A stretch of 64,000 nucleotides of DNA from Bacillota bacterium (GTDB taxonomy: Bacteria; Bacillota; Clostridia; Acetivibrionales; DSM-1351), in the NCBI GenBank assembly GCA_023390335.1, contig JAEWCZ010000081.1, positions 62,001-126,000 of the forward strand, read 5' to 3'. The translations under genes were made by a program, and so were the position numbers. This document shows positions 25,649 through 33,847 of this stretch, one piece after another; position 1 is the first letter of the stretch, and the number at the start of each line of letters is the position of its first letter. A model generated the notes under the pieces. It worked only from the letters and a program-made list of their open reading frames with translations. It made no database searches and was not told where the DNA came from.

Positions 25649-27199
25649 CTATAGCGGAATGTTGCCATGCTTCTTAGAAGGCCTGTTTTCCCTCTTTGTA
25701 TCCAACATTTCCAGTGCTGATATAATTTTTACCCTTGTTTCAGAAGGCTCTATAACATCATCAATATAACCTCTTGATGCTGCTACATAGGGATTTGAAA
25801 ATTTATCTCTATATTCTGTAATCTTTTCTTTTCTGGTTTCTGCCGGATTTTCAGAAGCAGTAATATCCTTTTTAAATATGATGTTTGCTGCTCCGTCAGG
25901 TCCCATAACAGCTATTTCAGCTGATGGCCATGCCAAAACCATATCTGCTCCGATTGTCTTGCTGTTCATAGCAATGTAAGCTCCGCCATATGCCTTTCTG
26001 AGAATAACATTTATTTTTGGAACTGTTGCTTCTGAGAATGCATACAAGAGTTTTGCACCATGACGTATTATACCATTATGCTCCTGTGCTACACCTGGCA
26101 GGAATGCAGGTACATCTGTCAATGAAACTACAGGGATGTTGAAAGCATCGCAGAAACGTATAAAACGTGCTGCCTTATCAGCTGCATTCATATCAAGTGA
26201 GCCAGCCATTACTTTAGGTTGATTTGCAACTATACCAACACTTTTGCCATTCATTCTTGCAAATCCGATTATTATATTCTGAGCGAAATAACTTTGAATT
26301 TCAAAGAAATCGCCATCATCCACTACTTCAGCTATTACGTCAAACATATCGTAAGGCTTATTCGATTCTTCTGGGATAATACTATTGAGGCTTTCGGCCA
26401 ATCTGTCGGCAGCGTCAGTCACTCCGTAGTACATGGTGTCAGATACATTATTATCAGGAATAAAGCTTAACAGTCTCTTTATATCTTCAATACATTCTTC
26501 TTCTGAAGAAGATTTGAAATGTGCTACACCGCTTACAGCAGTATGAACGTCCGCACCTCCAAGTTCTTCAACTGATACATCTTCACCTGTAACAGACTTG
26601 ATTACCTGAGGACCTGTAATAAACATCTGGCTAGTTTTTTCCACCATAAATATAAAGTCGGTTATAGCCGGTGAATATACCGCACCGCCTGCACATGGTC
26701 CCATTATTACTGATATCTGAGGAATAACACCTGATGCAAGAGTATTTCTGTAGAAAATATCTCCGTATCCTGAAAGTGCATCCAGACCTTCCTCAATACG
26801 AGCTCCACCCGAATCATTAATAGCTATAAAAGGTGCTCCCATTTTTAGTGCCATATCCATAACTTTTGTAATCTTCTTTGCGTGCATTTCTCCTAATGAG
26901 CCGCCTATAACAGTAAAGTCCTGTGACGCAACAAAAATTTTTCTGCCGTTAACTGTTCCGTAACCGGTAACAACCCCGTCACCAGGAAGTTTCTTCTTCT
27001 GCATATTGAAGTCAAAGCATCTGGATTCTATGAATGCATCTACTTCAACAAAACTGTTCTCATCAAATAACAAATCGATCCTCTCTCTTGCAGACAGCTT
27101 CCCATCTGCGTGTCTTTTTGCTATTTTTTCTTCTCCGCCGCCTTGAGCTATAGTCTTCTTCATGTTTTTAAGATTCTGTATCTTTTCAATTTGTGACAT
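25649..27199 (-). CDS. mmdA: Acyl-CoA carboxyltransferase (MmdA/PccB, 12S)
   Basis: The 516-residue protein has the crotonase-like carboxyltransferase halves, with GGSLGEMHAKKI and NDSGGARIEEG in the N half and FLPGVAQEHNGI, KAYGGAYIAMNSK and APSAEIAVMGPDGA-like in the C half. These define methylmalonyl-CoA or propionyl-CoA carboxyltransferases. With the adjacent biotin protein and OadA, it likely transfers carboxyl from methylmalonyl-CoA or malonyl-CoA to pyruvate, or in reverse. A perfect -35/-10 promoter precedes it. Exact CoA substrate is not resolved by sequence. Confidence 0.92.
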   Translation of the reverse strand: MSQIEKIQNLKNMKKTIAQGGGEEKIAKRHADGKLSARERIDLLFDENSFVEVDAFIESRCFDFNMQKKKLPGDGVVTGYGTVNGRKIFVASQDFTVIGGSLGEMHAKKITKVMDMALKMGAPFIAINDSGGARIEEGLDALSGYGDIFYRNTLASGVIPQISVIMGPCAGGAVYSPAITDFIFMVEKTSQMFITGPQVIKSVTGEDVSVEELGGADVHTAVSGVAHFKSSSEEECIEDIKRLLSFIPDNNVSDTMYYGVTDAADRLAESLNSIIPEESNKPYDMFDVIAEVVDDGDFFEIQSYFAQNIIIGFARMNGKSVGIVANQPKVMAGSLDMNAADKAARFIRFCDAFNIPVVSLTDVPAFLPGVAQEHNGIIRHGAKLLYAFSEATVPKINVILRKAYGGAYIAMNSKTIGADMVLAWPSAEIAVMGPDGAANIIFKKDITASENPAETRKEKITEYRDKFSNPYVAASRGYIDDVIEPSETRVKIISALEMLDTKRENRPSKKHGNIPL

Positions 27200-27323
27200 G
27201 CAATCACCTCTTTAAATATATACTGATAAATTATTTCATAAATTCAACGTATTAATTCCCAACTTATAATTTATCTGGCAGTTTTATAACTGTTATTAGT
27301 TATTATCACCTAGTAATAATTAT

Positions 27324-27352
27324 ATTATATTATATTAGGAAAAAGGTGTCAA
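27324..27352 (-). promoter_or_regulatory. Consensus sigma-A promoter of the transcarboxylase operon
   Basis: TTGACA, a 17-base spacer and TATAAT on the minus strand, a perfect consensus. The 5' leader to the mmdA start is about 115 bases. Confidence 0.85.
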
Positions 27353-27470
27353 TACAGCATGTACTCCCTATAACTTTATTTGAAACAACATGCAAATTTA
27401 TATATAATGAAGTAGTTATAGTAATTATGTAAACAAGTTTATCTTATATTAATTTAATTTTTTTTGCTAT

Positions 27471-27500
27471 TCCCCCTAAAAAACAAAATGTACCTGCGAA
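27471..27500 (+). promoter_or_regulatory. Candidate SigI-type autoregulatory promoter
   Basis: TCCCCC at 27471-27476 and CGAA at 27497-27500 resemble the C-rich -35 and CGAA -10 elements reported for sigma-I promoters. The spacing is slightly long. It lies 28 bases before the sigI start. Confidence 0.4.
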
Positions 27501-27527
27501 TATTATAATAAGGAGTGAATATATAAG

Positions 27528-28301
27528 TTGACCATTCTAAATTTATTTAGCAAATATCGACAAAAAGCAAAGCCTATTGAAATAACTATAGCTAAAATCA
27601 AGAATGGGGATACTCATTTAAAAGATGGCTTAATTAATGATTACAAGCCTTTCATTTTAAAGGTAATATCCACTGTCACAGGTAAATTTGTTGACATTAA
27701 AAACAGCGATGAGCTTAGTATTGGTCTCATGGCTTTTAATGAGGCTATTGATTCTTATAATGCTGATAAAAATGTAGGGTTTCTAAGATTTGCAGAAACA
27801 GTTATAAAACGAAGAATAGTGGACTATATGAGAAAGGATTACAAAAATAGTAAAGTTTATCCTTTCACTTATTTTCAAACTAATGATGATAACGAGGATA
27901 TAGATATTATTGAAAATAAATACATGGCAGTTGAAGCCGGCACTTTTTTTGATAATGTTGAATTAAAAGAAGAAATTGCACTATTCAGAGCAAAACTCAA
28001 GGATTTCGGCATTAGCCTGATTGATTTGGTTGGAAATGCACCCAAACATACAGATTCTAAAAAACTAGCTATAAGCATCGCTCGGGTTCTGTCGGAAAAT
28101 AAAACGTTATCTGATGCCCTCATAACAAAGAAAACCATACCGATGTGTCAACTGATGAAAATAGTGCAAGTTAACCGTAAGACTGTTGAACGAAACAGAA
28201 AATTTATAATAGCAGTTTATTTGATATTAAATAGCAGGCTGGAAGTATTGCAGGAATATGTGAGAAATATAGAGAAAGGAGAAGATAGCCATGGGAAATA
28301 A
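27528..28301 (+). CDS. sigI: RNA polymerase sigma factor SigI
   Basis: The 257-residue protein has a sigma-70 region 2-like N half (SIGLMAFNEAIDSYN and VIKRRIVDYMRKDYKNS) and a distinctive C-terminal HTH (MKIVQVNRKTVERNRKFI) seen in the SigI family. The start is TTG at 27528 with AGGAG 12 bases upstream. It overlaps rsgI by 11 bases. In cellulolytic clostridia, SigI factors are held by membrane RsgI proteins that sense polysaccharide and control cellulosome genes; in Bacillus SigI is linked to heat and envelope stress. Confidence 0.92.
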   Translation: MTILNLFSKYRQKAKPIEITIAKIKNGDTHLKDGLINDYKPFILKVISTVTGKFVDIKNSDELSIGLMAFNEAIDSYNADKNVGFLRFAETVIKRRIVDYMRKDYKNSKVYPFTYFQTNDDNEDIDIIENKYMAVEAGTFFDNVELKEEIALFRAKLKDFGISLIDLVGNAPKHTDSKKLAISIARVLSENKTLSDALITKKTIPMCQLMKIVQVNRKTVERNRKFIIAVYLILNSRLEVLQEYVRNIEKGEDSHGK

Positions 28302-29427
28302 TACCGGGATGATACTAGAATTCAAGGGTAATAAAGCTATTGTAATAACAAATACATGTGATTTTATAACATTAACCAGAATGCCTGAAATGTTTGTAGG
28401 ACAGCAGGTAGATTTAAATACGTCAGTAATCTCAAAAAAGTCTAGTCCGTTGAAATATTGTGCTATTGCAGGGATGTTTGTTTTAATTCTTTGTTCAGTT
28501 TTAATTTACCAGTTGCTAAAACCATCTGCTGTTTTTGCATATGTTGACGTTGATATAAACCCAAGCCTAGAATTATCAATAGATAAAAACTCCAATGTTA
28601 TTGCGGTTAAAGCATTAAATAACGATGCGGCAGCCCTTGTTAAAAATAGAAGACTTACGAACAAGTCCTTGACCAGTGCCTTAAAAATTATACTAGAAGA
28701 ATCACAAAATAAAGGGTATATACGTCCTGACGCAAAAAATTCAATTTTGATTTCAGCTTCAATTAAGCCGGGTAAATCGGACAGTTCTGCTGTATCCAAC
28801 GAAAAAGCACTGGATGGTATTGTTTCAGAGCTTCAAAAAACGGATTTCAGCGCAGGGTCAGTATATATTAAGTCGGAAGTAATAAAGGTTGACCCGAGCA
28901 AAAGGTCTGAGGCAATAAAAAATAATATTTCCATGGGACGATACAAGCTGTTGGAAGAAATTTCAGGGTCTGGAGACGTTATCAATATAGAACAGGGCAA
29001 AAGTGAAAGTATTTCCAATATGATTAGTTCATATGAAGCCAAAAAGCAGAATAAAACCACTTCAGATAAAAAGAAAGACGTAAAACAAAATAAGAATCCC
29101 AAAAGCTCAAAGGGTTCTTCAGTAAAACTGGACAAAGCAAAAGATCAGGTTAAGGTCTTACCTTCAGACAGTGCAGATAAACCTTCAAATAATAGTGATA
29201 GTAGCGAAAATACTACTAAAGAAAGCCCTGATAAAAAGGAAACTTTTGATCAGGGCTCAAAACCTATTCCTATAAAGGACGATAAAAATGTTTCAAATGC
29301 TACTAATTATAACAATGGTAATAGTAATAATGATAATGAGAAGCAGCAAAAAAACAATCCCTCAAGTGAGAAAAAAGAAGAAAATAGGAATAGTAATCAC
29401 AACGAAAAAGGAAAAAACCAAAAATGA
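28291..29427 (+). CDS. rsgI: Anti-sigma-I factor RsgI
   Basis: The 378-residue membrane protein has a cytosolic anti-sigma domain (1 to about 50), one membrane helix (about 54-76), and a conserved extracellular domain (about 80-235) with VDVDINPSLELSID. N90-P91 in this motif corresponds to the autoproteolysis site described for RsgI proteins. The C-terminal 140 residues are low-complexity Lys/Ser/Asn/Asp. No carbohydrate-binding or glycosidase domain is present, unlike many clostridial RsgI paralogues, so the signal is not obvious. It ends before a strong terminator. AAAGGAG precedes the ATG. Confidence 0.92.
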   Translation: MGNNTGMILEFKGNKAIVITNTCDFITLTRMPEMFVGQQVDLNTSVISKKSSPLKYCAIAGMFVLILCSVLIYQLLKPSAVFAYVDVDINPSLELSIDKNSNVIAVKALNNDAAALVKNRRLTNKSLTSALKIILEESQNKGYIRPDAKNSILISASIKPGKSDSSAVSNEKALDGIVSELQKTDFSAGSVYIKSEVIKVDPSKRSEAIKNNISMGRYKLLEEISGSGDVINIEQGKSESISNMISSYEAKKQNKTTSDKKKDVKQNKNPKSSKGSSVKLDKAKDQVKVLPSDSADKPSNNSDSSENTTKESPDKKETFDQGSKPIPIKDDKNVSNATNYNNGNSNNDNEKQQKNNPSSEKKEENRNSNHNEKGKNQK

Positions 29428-29476
29428 GACTGTCTGCAATTTGTGTACATAGATTTCATAATGTTTCTTTACAAAG

Positions 29477-29519
29477 ACAAACTGGCTGAGTTATGAGATT
29501 AGCCAGTTTGTTTATTTTT
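29477..29519 (+). terminator. Intrinsic terminator of sigI-rsgI
   Basis: ACAAACTGGCT pairs with AGCCAGTTTGT around a 13-nt loop, followed by TTATTTTT. Confidence 0.85.
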
Positions 29520-29607
29520 CATATTAGAAGTATCCGTTTTTTACACTGAACACCTGTAGTTTGGTACTTTTTGAAACTACTTTCTGCTTTTGTTGACTGA
29601 AATGCTA

Positions 29608-29910
29608 TCAGCCGCCATTTGTAGAACCATTGGAAGCTGACCCCGATGATGCTGAACTACTCGCCCCTGCACTGCTCGATACGGAGTTGCTTAGTCCAGA
29701 ATCTAGACTGTAGGTGGTCGTTATCGTTACTGTAGTTGTTATCTGTGGTGTAGTAGTTAGATTAAGGCTTGGTGTTGTAGTAACATTACTGGTAAAATTC
29801 TTCATCAAATTGCTGTTAAATGAATTCATTGCAGACATCATATTATTGATGTAATCAAAAACTGGACGCATTCCCATTAACGCTACCTTGTAATTGGTTC
29901 CGCTTCCCAT
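29608..29910 (-). CDS. Small Ser/Thr/Asn-rich protein, unknown
   Basis: This 100-residue protein is not recognised. The N-terminal 40 residues (MGSGTNYKVALMGMRPVFDY then NNMMSAMNSFNSN) could form a helix; residues 41-75 are Thr-rich repeats (TTTPQITTTV) and the C terminus is Ser/Ala/Gly-rich. No signal peptide is seen. The ATG at 29910 has AAGGAGG 7 bases before it, so the longer open frame upstream is not used. The 14-nt perfect palindrome TCTTGTATACAAGA at 29961-29974 lies in its upstream region. Confidence 0.6.
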   Translation of the reverse strand: MGSGTNYKVALMGMRPVFDYINNMMSAMNSFNSNLMKNFTSNVTTTPSLNLTTTPQITTTVTITTTYSLDSGLSNSVSSSAGASSSASSGSASNGSTNGG

Positions 29911-30140
29911 ATTTATTCCTCCTTGTATAATCATGAAGCAGTGTGTTCAAATAGCATATATCTTGTATACAAGACACAGTGATTATTATATATCATCATA
30001 CTAATTATAAAATATTCCGAATCAGTATGATTTGTTACATATCTCAGAAGAAAATATGACATAATAAGTTACCGTAAAACTTAAGGAAATTAAAGTTTTT
30101 TGCCACAACCAAAATATAAGTTAGTCTCTGATGTTTTTTA

Positions 30141-30707
30141 TTATTCTAATTTCTCTAAACAAACAAAAATAGGAGGACAGTTTATCTGATTAACAAATTC
30201 AGTTTGCATTACACTGAATTTCTTGCAATCTATTGTCTTAATATAATTGATAACTTCGTTCTTTTCATCAAACCCGCTATCCCCACCATAGTACACAACT
30301 ATGCTGATTATACCGTGAGGAACTACCATCTCCATGGCACTTTTTACGGCTTCGATGGTAGTTCCTCCCCTAGTACCTATGTTATGGTCTCCTCCCGGAA
30401 GGTATCCAAGGTTGAACATAGCCGCTTTAATAGGCTTATTTACATACTTCATCATATTTTGATGTCCATCATGTATAAGATTAACTCTGCTCAAAAGATT
30501 TTCGGCTTCCAATCTGTTTCTTGTAGTATTAAGTGCCGATTCCTGAATATCAAAAGAATAAACCTGCCCTCCTTGACCAACAAGTCTTGCGAGAAATGCT
30601 GTATCGTGCCCGTTTCCGGCAGTAGCATCAACAACCGTATCGCCATTACAGACCACACGTGAAACTATTTCGTGAGATTGATATAATGAATTTTTTAAAA
30701 TGCACAT
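30141..30707 (-). CDS. mnmM: tRNA 5-aminomethyl-2-thiouridine methyltransferase (MnmM/YtqB)
   Basis: The 188-residue SAM-dependent methyltransferase has motif I VVDATAGNGHDTAFLA, then AMFNLGYLPGGDH, and GIISIVVYYGGDSG. This is the YtqB family, identified as MnmM, the enzyme that makes mnm5s2U34 from nm5s2U34 in tRNA. AAGGAG precedes the ATG. It is transcribed away from the DUF5362 gene. Confidence 0.88.
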   Translation of the reverse strand: MCILKNSLYQSHEIVSRVVCNGDTVVDATAGNGHDTAFLARLVGQGGQVYSFDIQESALNTTRNRLEAENLLSRVNLIHDGHQNMMKYVNKPIKAAMFNLGYLPGGDHNIGTRGGTTIEAVKSAMEMVVPHGIISIVVYYGGDSGFDEKNEVINYIKTIDCKKFSVMQTEFVNQINCPPIFVCLEKLE

Positions 30708-30729
30708 TAAAAACTCTCCTTTTATTTAA

Positions 30730-30764
30730 TAACGGTTTTTATGTAACGGTTTTTATGCTATAAT
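30730..30764 (+). promoter_or_regulatory. Extended -10 promoter with tandem 14-bp repeat
   Basis: TAACGGTTTTTATG is repeated exactly at 30730-30743 and 30744-30757, followed at once by TATAAT (30759-30764) with the TG of an extended -10. The repeats cover the -35 region and could be an activator or repressor site. Confidence 0.55.
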
Positions 30765-30804
30765 TTAAACACCTATTCTAAAATTTGTTTAAGGAGATTT
30801 AATT

Positions 30805-31290
30805 ATGGATCAATATAATGAATCAGATATTGCATTGCAAGAAAATCCCCAACCTACAGTAACTAACACAGCAATATTAAACAATAATACCTATCAACAG
30901 CCAAATGCCGAATACCAGTATCAGCAACAACAGCCGCCTCAGCCCGGTATATATAATTCCATTATCAACAGTTTATCTGGGTGGATGAAATTTCTGGGCA
31001 TTTATACAACTGTTATGGGCGCAATATCCTGTATAGGTATCATAACAGCTGCAATTGGTATACCTCTTATATTTGCAGGTATTTCCCTTACAAAAGGATC
31101 AACGGCTATCAAGGAATATGCTGATTTTAACAGTCCTCATATTCTATATAATGTATTTAATTACCTTAAGAAGTATTTTAAAATCCAAGGTATACTGGCA
31201 ATCGTTGCCCTTGCACTTACCGTTTTATATATTGTTATAATATTAGTTATTCTAGCTCTTGGTGCTTACAGTTATATGTACAATTATTAA
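30805..31290 (+). CDS. DUF5362 membrane protein
   Basis: The 161-residue protein has a Gln/Pro/Tyr/Asn-rich N-terminal tail (1-50) and three hydrophobic segments (about 55-95 and 130-158), with SGWMKFLGIYTTVMGAISCIG matching DUF5362. Function unknown. Its stop overlaps the stop of the convergent rluB gene by four bases, leaving no room for a separate terminator. Confidence 0.75.
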   Translation: MDQYNESDIALQENPQPTVTNTAILNNNTYQQPNAEYQYQQQQPPQPGIYNSIINSLSGWMKFLGIYTTVMGAISCIGIITAAIGIPLIFAGISLTKGSTAIKEYADFNSPHILYNVFNYLKKYFKIQGILAIVALALTVLYIVIILVILALGAYSYMYNY

Positions 31291-31994
31291 TATAGCATTT
31301 TTATTTCCTTGTCAGAAAGATGTCTCCACTTTCCCTGTGGAAGGTTACCCAAAGCTATAGGTCCCATCTGAATTCTTTTTAGTGTAAGAACCTTGTGACC
31401 TATGGCTTCGCACATCTTTCTCACTTGTCTGTTTTTCCCCTCGTGTATGGTAATTCGAACAAGTGTATTAATTCCTTGTTTCTCTAAGACCAAAAATTTT
31501 GCCGGAGAAGTTTGATAATCTTCTATTTTTAAACCGGACTCAAAGCTTTTAATTTCACTCTTTTCAGGAAAACCCGAAATGACAGCTTCATAAACCTTAT
31601 TTATCTCGTGCTTTGGATGTGTCAAGCGGTAAGTGAAATCACCGTCATTTGTGAGAAGGATAAGCCCTGATGTATCATAATCAAGTCGTCCAACTGGATA
31701 AAGCCTTTTTCCAACATCCTTAACAAGGTCTAAAACCGTAGGTCTTCCAAACTGATCTTTACTGGTAGAAACATAACCAACAGGCTTGTTAAGCAATATA
31801 TAGACCTTTTCTTCCTCTATATTAACAGGCTTTCCGTCTACAGTTATATAATCATCGTTTGTTACAGTGAACCCCATGTTCTCCACGACAATGTTATTTA
31901 CCGCTACCCTGCCTTGTTTAATCATTTCTTCGGCTGTTCTCCTTGATGCAACTCCGGCATGTGCTAAATATTTCTGTAATCTGATTCCCACCAT
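31287..31994 (-). CDS. rluB: Ribosomal large subunit pseudouridine synthase
   Basis: The 235-residue enzyme has an N-terminal S4 RNA-binding domain (IRLQKYLAHAGVASRRTAEEMI) and an RsuA-family catalytic domain with the catalytic Asp in PVGRLDYDTSGLILLTNDG and the EGKNRQVRKMCEAIGH motif. It is RluB/YpuL-like, which modifies 23S rRNA U2605. The neighbourhood with scpAB recalls Bacillus. Confidence 0.92.
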   Translation of the reverse strand: MVGIRLQKYLAHAGVASRRTAEEMIKQGRVAVNNIVVENMGFTVTNDDYITVDGKPVNIEEEKVYILLNKPVGYVSTSKDQFGRPTVLDLVKDVGKRLYPVGRLDYDTSGLILLTNDGDFTYRLTHPKHEINKVYEAVISGFPEKSEIKSFESGLKIEDYQTSPAKFLVLEKQGINTLVRITIHEGKNRQVRKMCEAIGHKVLTLKRIQMGPIALGNLPQGKWRHLSDKEIKMLY

Positions 31995-32101
31995 TTAAAA
32001 TATCCCTTATATAAATTTTAATATACCCTTTATTCTATATTCCATTTTAATTTGAGTCAACATTAATACAACCTACAGCCAACTTAAAACCGCGTTAAGT
32101 A

Positions 32102-32153
32102 AAACAACAACTTACATCAAACAGCACATTGCCATTTGCGAGTTGTTGTTTTG
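32102..32153 (-). terminator. Hairpin after gerW
   Basis: AAAACAACAACT pairs with AGTTGTTGTTTT around a roughly 28-nt loop, downstream of gerW on the minus strand and before rluB. Confidence 0.55.
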
Positions 32154-32173
32154 CTCTAACGATGAAACTTATA

Positions 32174-32638
32174 TTATTTTTCTTCTTTGCACTTTTCGCC
32201 ATCTTCTTTTTTTTGTTTGGAGTTCTCGCCTTTTGGTTTAGACATTTTTTCGTTTATCATATCACTTGCTTTCTGAACCAATTCCGGAACCATATCAAGA
32301 ATTTTGTCAACAGAAGAATTTACGTTTACAGGAAGGAGCTTAACCTGATTTTGTCCACATACCATAAACGCCACAGGATTTATTGAAACACCTGCTCCAC
32401 TACCGCCGGCAAAAGGGAATTTCCCTTTATCTTGCTCTTCCTGTGAATTATTAGAAGACGAATCTTCTCCATAGTCTCCTCCACCTGCTGCAAATCCAAA
32501 ACTAACCTTAGATATAGGTATAATTACAGTCCCATCAGGTGCTTGAACTGCATCTCCAACTATTGTATTAACATCAACCATTTCCTTGATACTTTGCATT
32601 GCTGTAGTCATTAGACCTTCTATTGGATGACTTGACAC
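32174..32638 (-). CDS. gerW: Sporulation protein GerW/YtfJ
   Basis: The 154-residue protein matches YtfJ/GerW: SHPIEGLMTTAMQSIKEMVD, then IVGDAVQAPDGTVIIPISKV and VSFGFAAGGG. In Bacillus it is made in the forespore and affects dipicolinic acid-dependent germination. The C terminus is Lys/Glu-rich. The likely start is GTG at 32638, preceded by GGTGGAG and giving the family N terminus; a GTG at 32647 is also open. It overlaps ytfI by about 65 bases, the normal gene pair. Confidence 0.88.
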   Translation of the reverse strand: MSSHPIEGLMTTAMQSIKEMVDVNTIVGDAVQAPDGTVIIPISKVSFGFAAGGGDYGEDSSSNNSQEEQDKGKFPFAGGSGAGVSINPVAFMVCGQNQVKLLPVNVNSSVDKILDMVPELVQKASDMINEKMSKPKGENSKQKKEDGEKCKEEK

Positions 32639-33203
32639 CAGCTCCACCGCCCTTTCTATTTTTTAAGTACAGTATGGCAATTACTTTAGCTACAGTAATA
32701 ATATTTACAATTTTTAGGCTAAATATGCAGTCCAAGTTTACTTTAATATATTTTCCATTAAAATCGGCCTCAACTTTAATTTCTTTATTTTTAACCCTAT
32801 ATTGCGTAAAGATAAGATTTTCTATCATTCCTATCGCGCTCCATAAAAAGCCGTATAAAATAGCTGTATTGAAGGCATCTCCGGTTCCTTCCTTAACATG
32901 AAGCTTAAAGTCTTTTATTATCAAGGATCTTCTGAAAAGTCTTCTCAATAACTGCAAGCTTCTCCTTAATTCTTTCAAATCCCTCTTCCCGTTTACGGTT
33001 TTTCTCTTAGCCTTTTTGTTCTTTTTGGGAATAGGATATATCATTAGGTTTTTAATTACATTATTTCTAAACGAATATATGGTAACAAAAACTGAACAGT
33101 CCTTGTTTTGCAGTTTTGCTGTAAAACCAAGCGTCAATCTAAAATTCAATATTATTGTAACAAGAATGCAAATTAATATGATAACAATAAAAAAAATAAC
33201 CAA
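32574..33203 (-). CDS. ytfI: DUF2953 protein (YtfI)
   Basis: The roughly 209-residue protein has an N-terminal membrane helix and the DUF2953 domain. In Bacillus ytfI and ytfJ form a forespore (sigma-F) operon, and the order is kept here. The start is unusual: GTG at 33212 lies on the ribosome site, while TTG at 33203 has AGAGGTG 6 bases before it and is preferred. Both lie inside the terminator-like hairpin at 33192-33227, so initiation may be sensitive to folding. Confidence 0.75.
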   Translation of the reverse strand: MVIFFIVIILICILVTIILNFRLTLGFTAKLQNKDCSVFVTIYSFRNNVIKNLMIYPIPKKNKKAKRKTVNGKRDLKELRRSLQLLRRLFRRSLIIKDFKLHVKEGTGDAFNTAILYGFLWSAIGMIENLIFTQYRVKNKEIKVEADFNGKYIKVNLDCIFSLKIVNIITVAKVIAILYLKNRKGGGAGVKSSNRRSNDYSNAKYQGNG

Positions 33204-33227
33204 GGGAATCACCTCTTGGTTATTTTT
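33192..33227 (-). terminator. Intrinsic terminator after scpB overlapping the ytfI start
   Basis: AAAAATAACCAAG and CTTGGTTATTTTT form a 13-bp stem with a 10-nt loop, followed on the minus strand by more Ts. The ytfI Shine-Dalgarno lies across the loop and arm. Confidence 0.75.
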
Positions 33228-33248
33228 GACATGTTTTATAATTTTAAA

Positions 33249-33821
33249 TCATTTATTATCCTGATCTTGTACTTCTTCAACAAGTTCCTGAAGACTAAGT
33301 TCGCTTAAATCGTCAATATCCAACAATGGCAAATCCCTAAGAGATTTAAACCCAAAGCATCTTAAAAATTCATCAGTGGTTTCGTACAATCGTGGTCTAC
33401 CCGGTACATCCAGTTTTCCTGCTTCTTTAACCAGATTTCTTTCCATGAGTCTTGTTACTGCACTATCAGAATTAACGCCCCTGATTTGCTCAATCTTTGC
33501 CTTTGTAATAGGCTGATTATACGCAATAATCGAAAGCACCTCATATGCAGCTTGGGAAAGAGCCTGCTTCTGCCTTACTTGATATAATTTCGATACATAA
33601 TCAAAGTATTCTGGTTTAGAACACATCTGATATTTCTCATTAATTTCCCTTATAATAATACCTCTGTTTGACCCGTTGTACGAATCCATCATATTTTTAA
33701 TTATACTTCTTGCAGTTTTTTTATCTAACTCCAGTATTTCACATATTTTATCCAGTGGTAATGGATCACCGTAAGAAAAAATAAGGCTTTCAATTACGCA
33801 TTCTATGGTATTGATTTCCAT
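33249..33821 (-). CDS. scpB: Segregation and condensation protein B
   Basis: The 190-residue protein has two winged-helix domains typical of ScpB, with ECVIESLIFSYGDPLPL, EVLSIIAYNQPITKAKIEQIRGV and GRPRLYETTDEFLRCFG. It joins ScpA and SMC to form the chromosome-organising condensin complex. It follows scpA after 26 bases. Confidence 0.95.
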   Translation of the reverse strand: MEINTIECVIESLIFSYGDPLPLDKICEILELDKKTARSIIKNMMDSYNGSNRGIIIREINEKYQMCSKPEYFDYVSKLYQVRQKQALSQAAYEVLSIIAYNQPITKAKIEQIRGVNSDSAVTRLMERNLVKEAGKLDVPGRPRLYETTDEFLRCFGFKSLRDLPLLDIDDLSELSLQELVEEVQDQDNK

Positions 33822-33847
33822 TTTAGACCTCCATTTTACAACCAGTT

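Larger units (their letters stand above)
27200..27527. other. Intergenic divergent region, mmdA / sigI
   Basis: This 328-base AT-rich gap holds the minus-strand consensus promoter for the transcarboxylase operon and a candidate SigI-type promoter for sigI. I see no gene in the rest. Confidence 0.7.

Noticed and set aside
23679..27199. Sodium-pumping oxaloacetate decarboxylase
   Set aside because: The membrane beta subunit is absent in this window, so a pump is not supported; a soluble transcarboxylase fits better.
29961..29974. TCTTGTATACAAGA as a known operator
   Set aside because: It is a perfect palindrome, but a single short copy is not enough to name a regulator.
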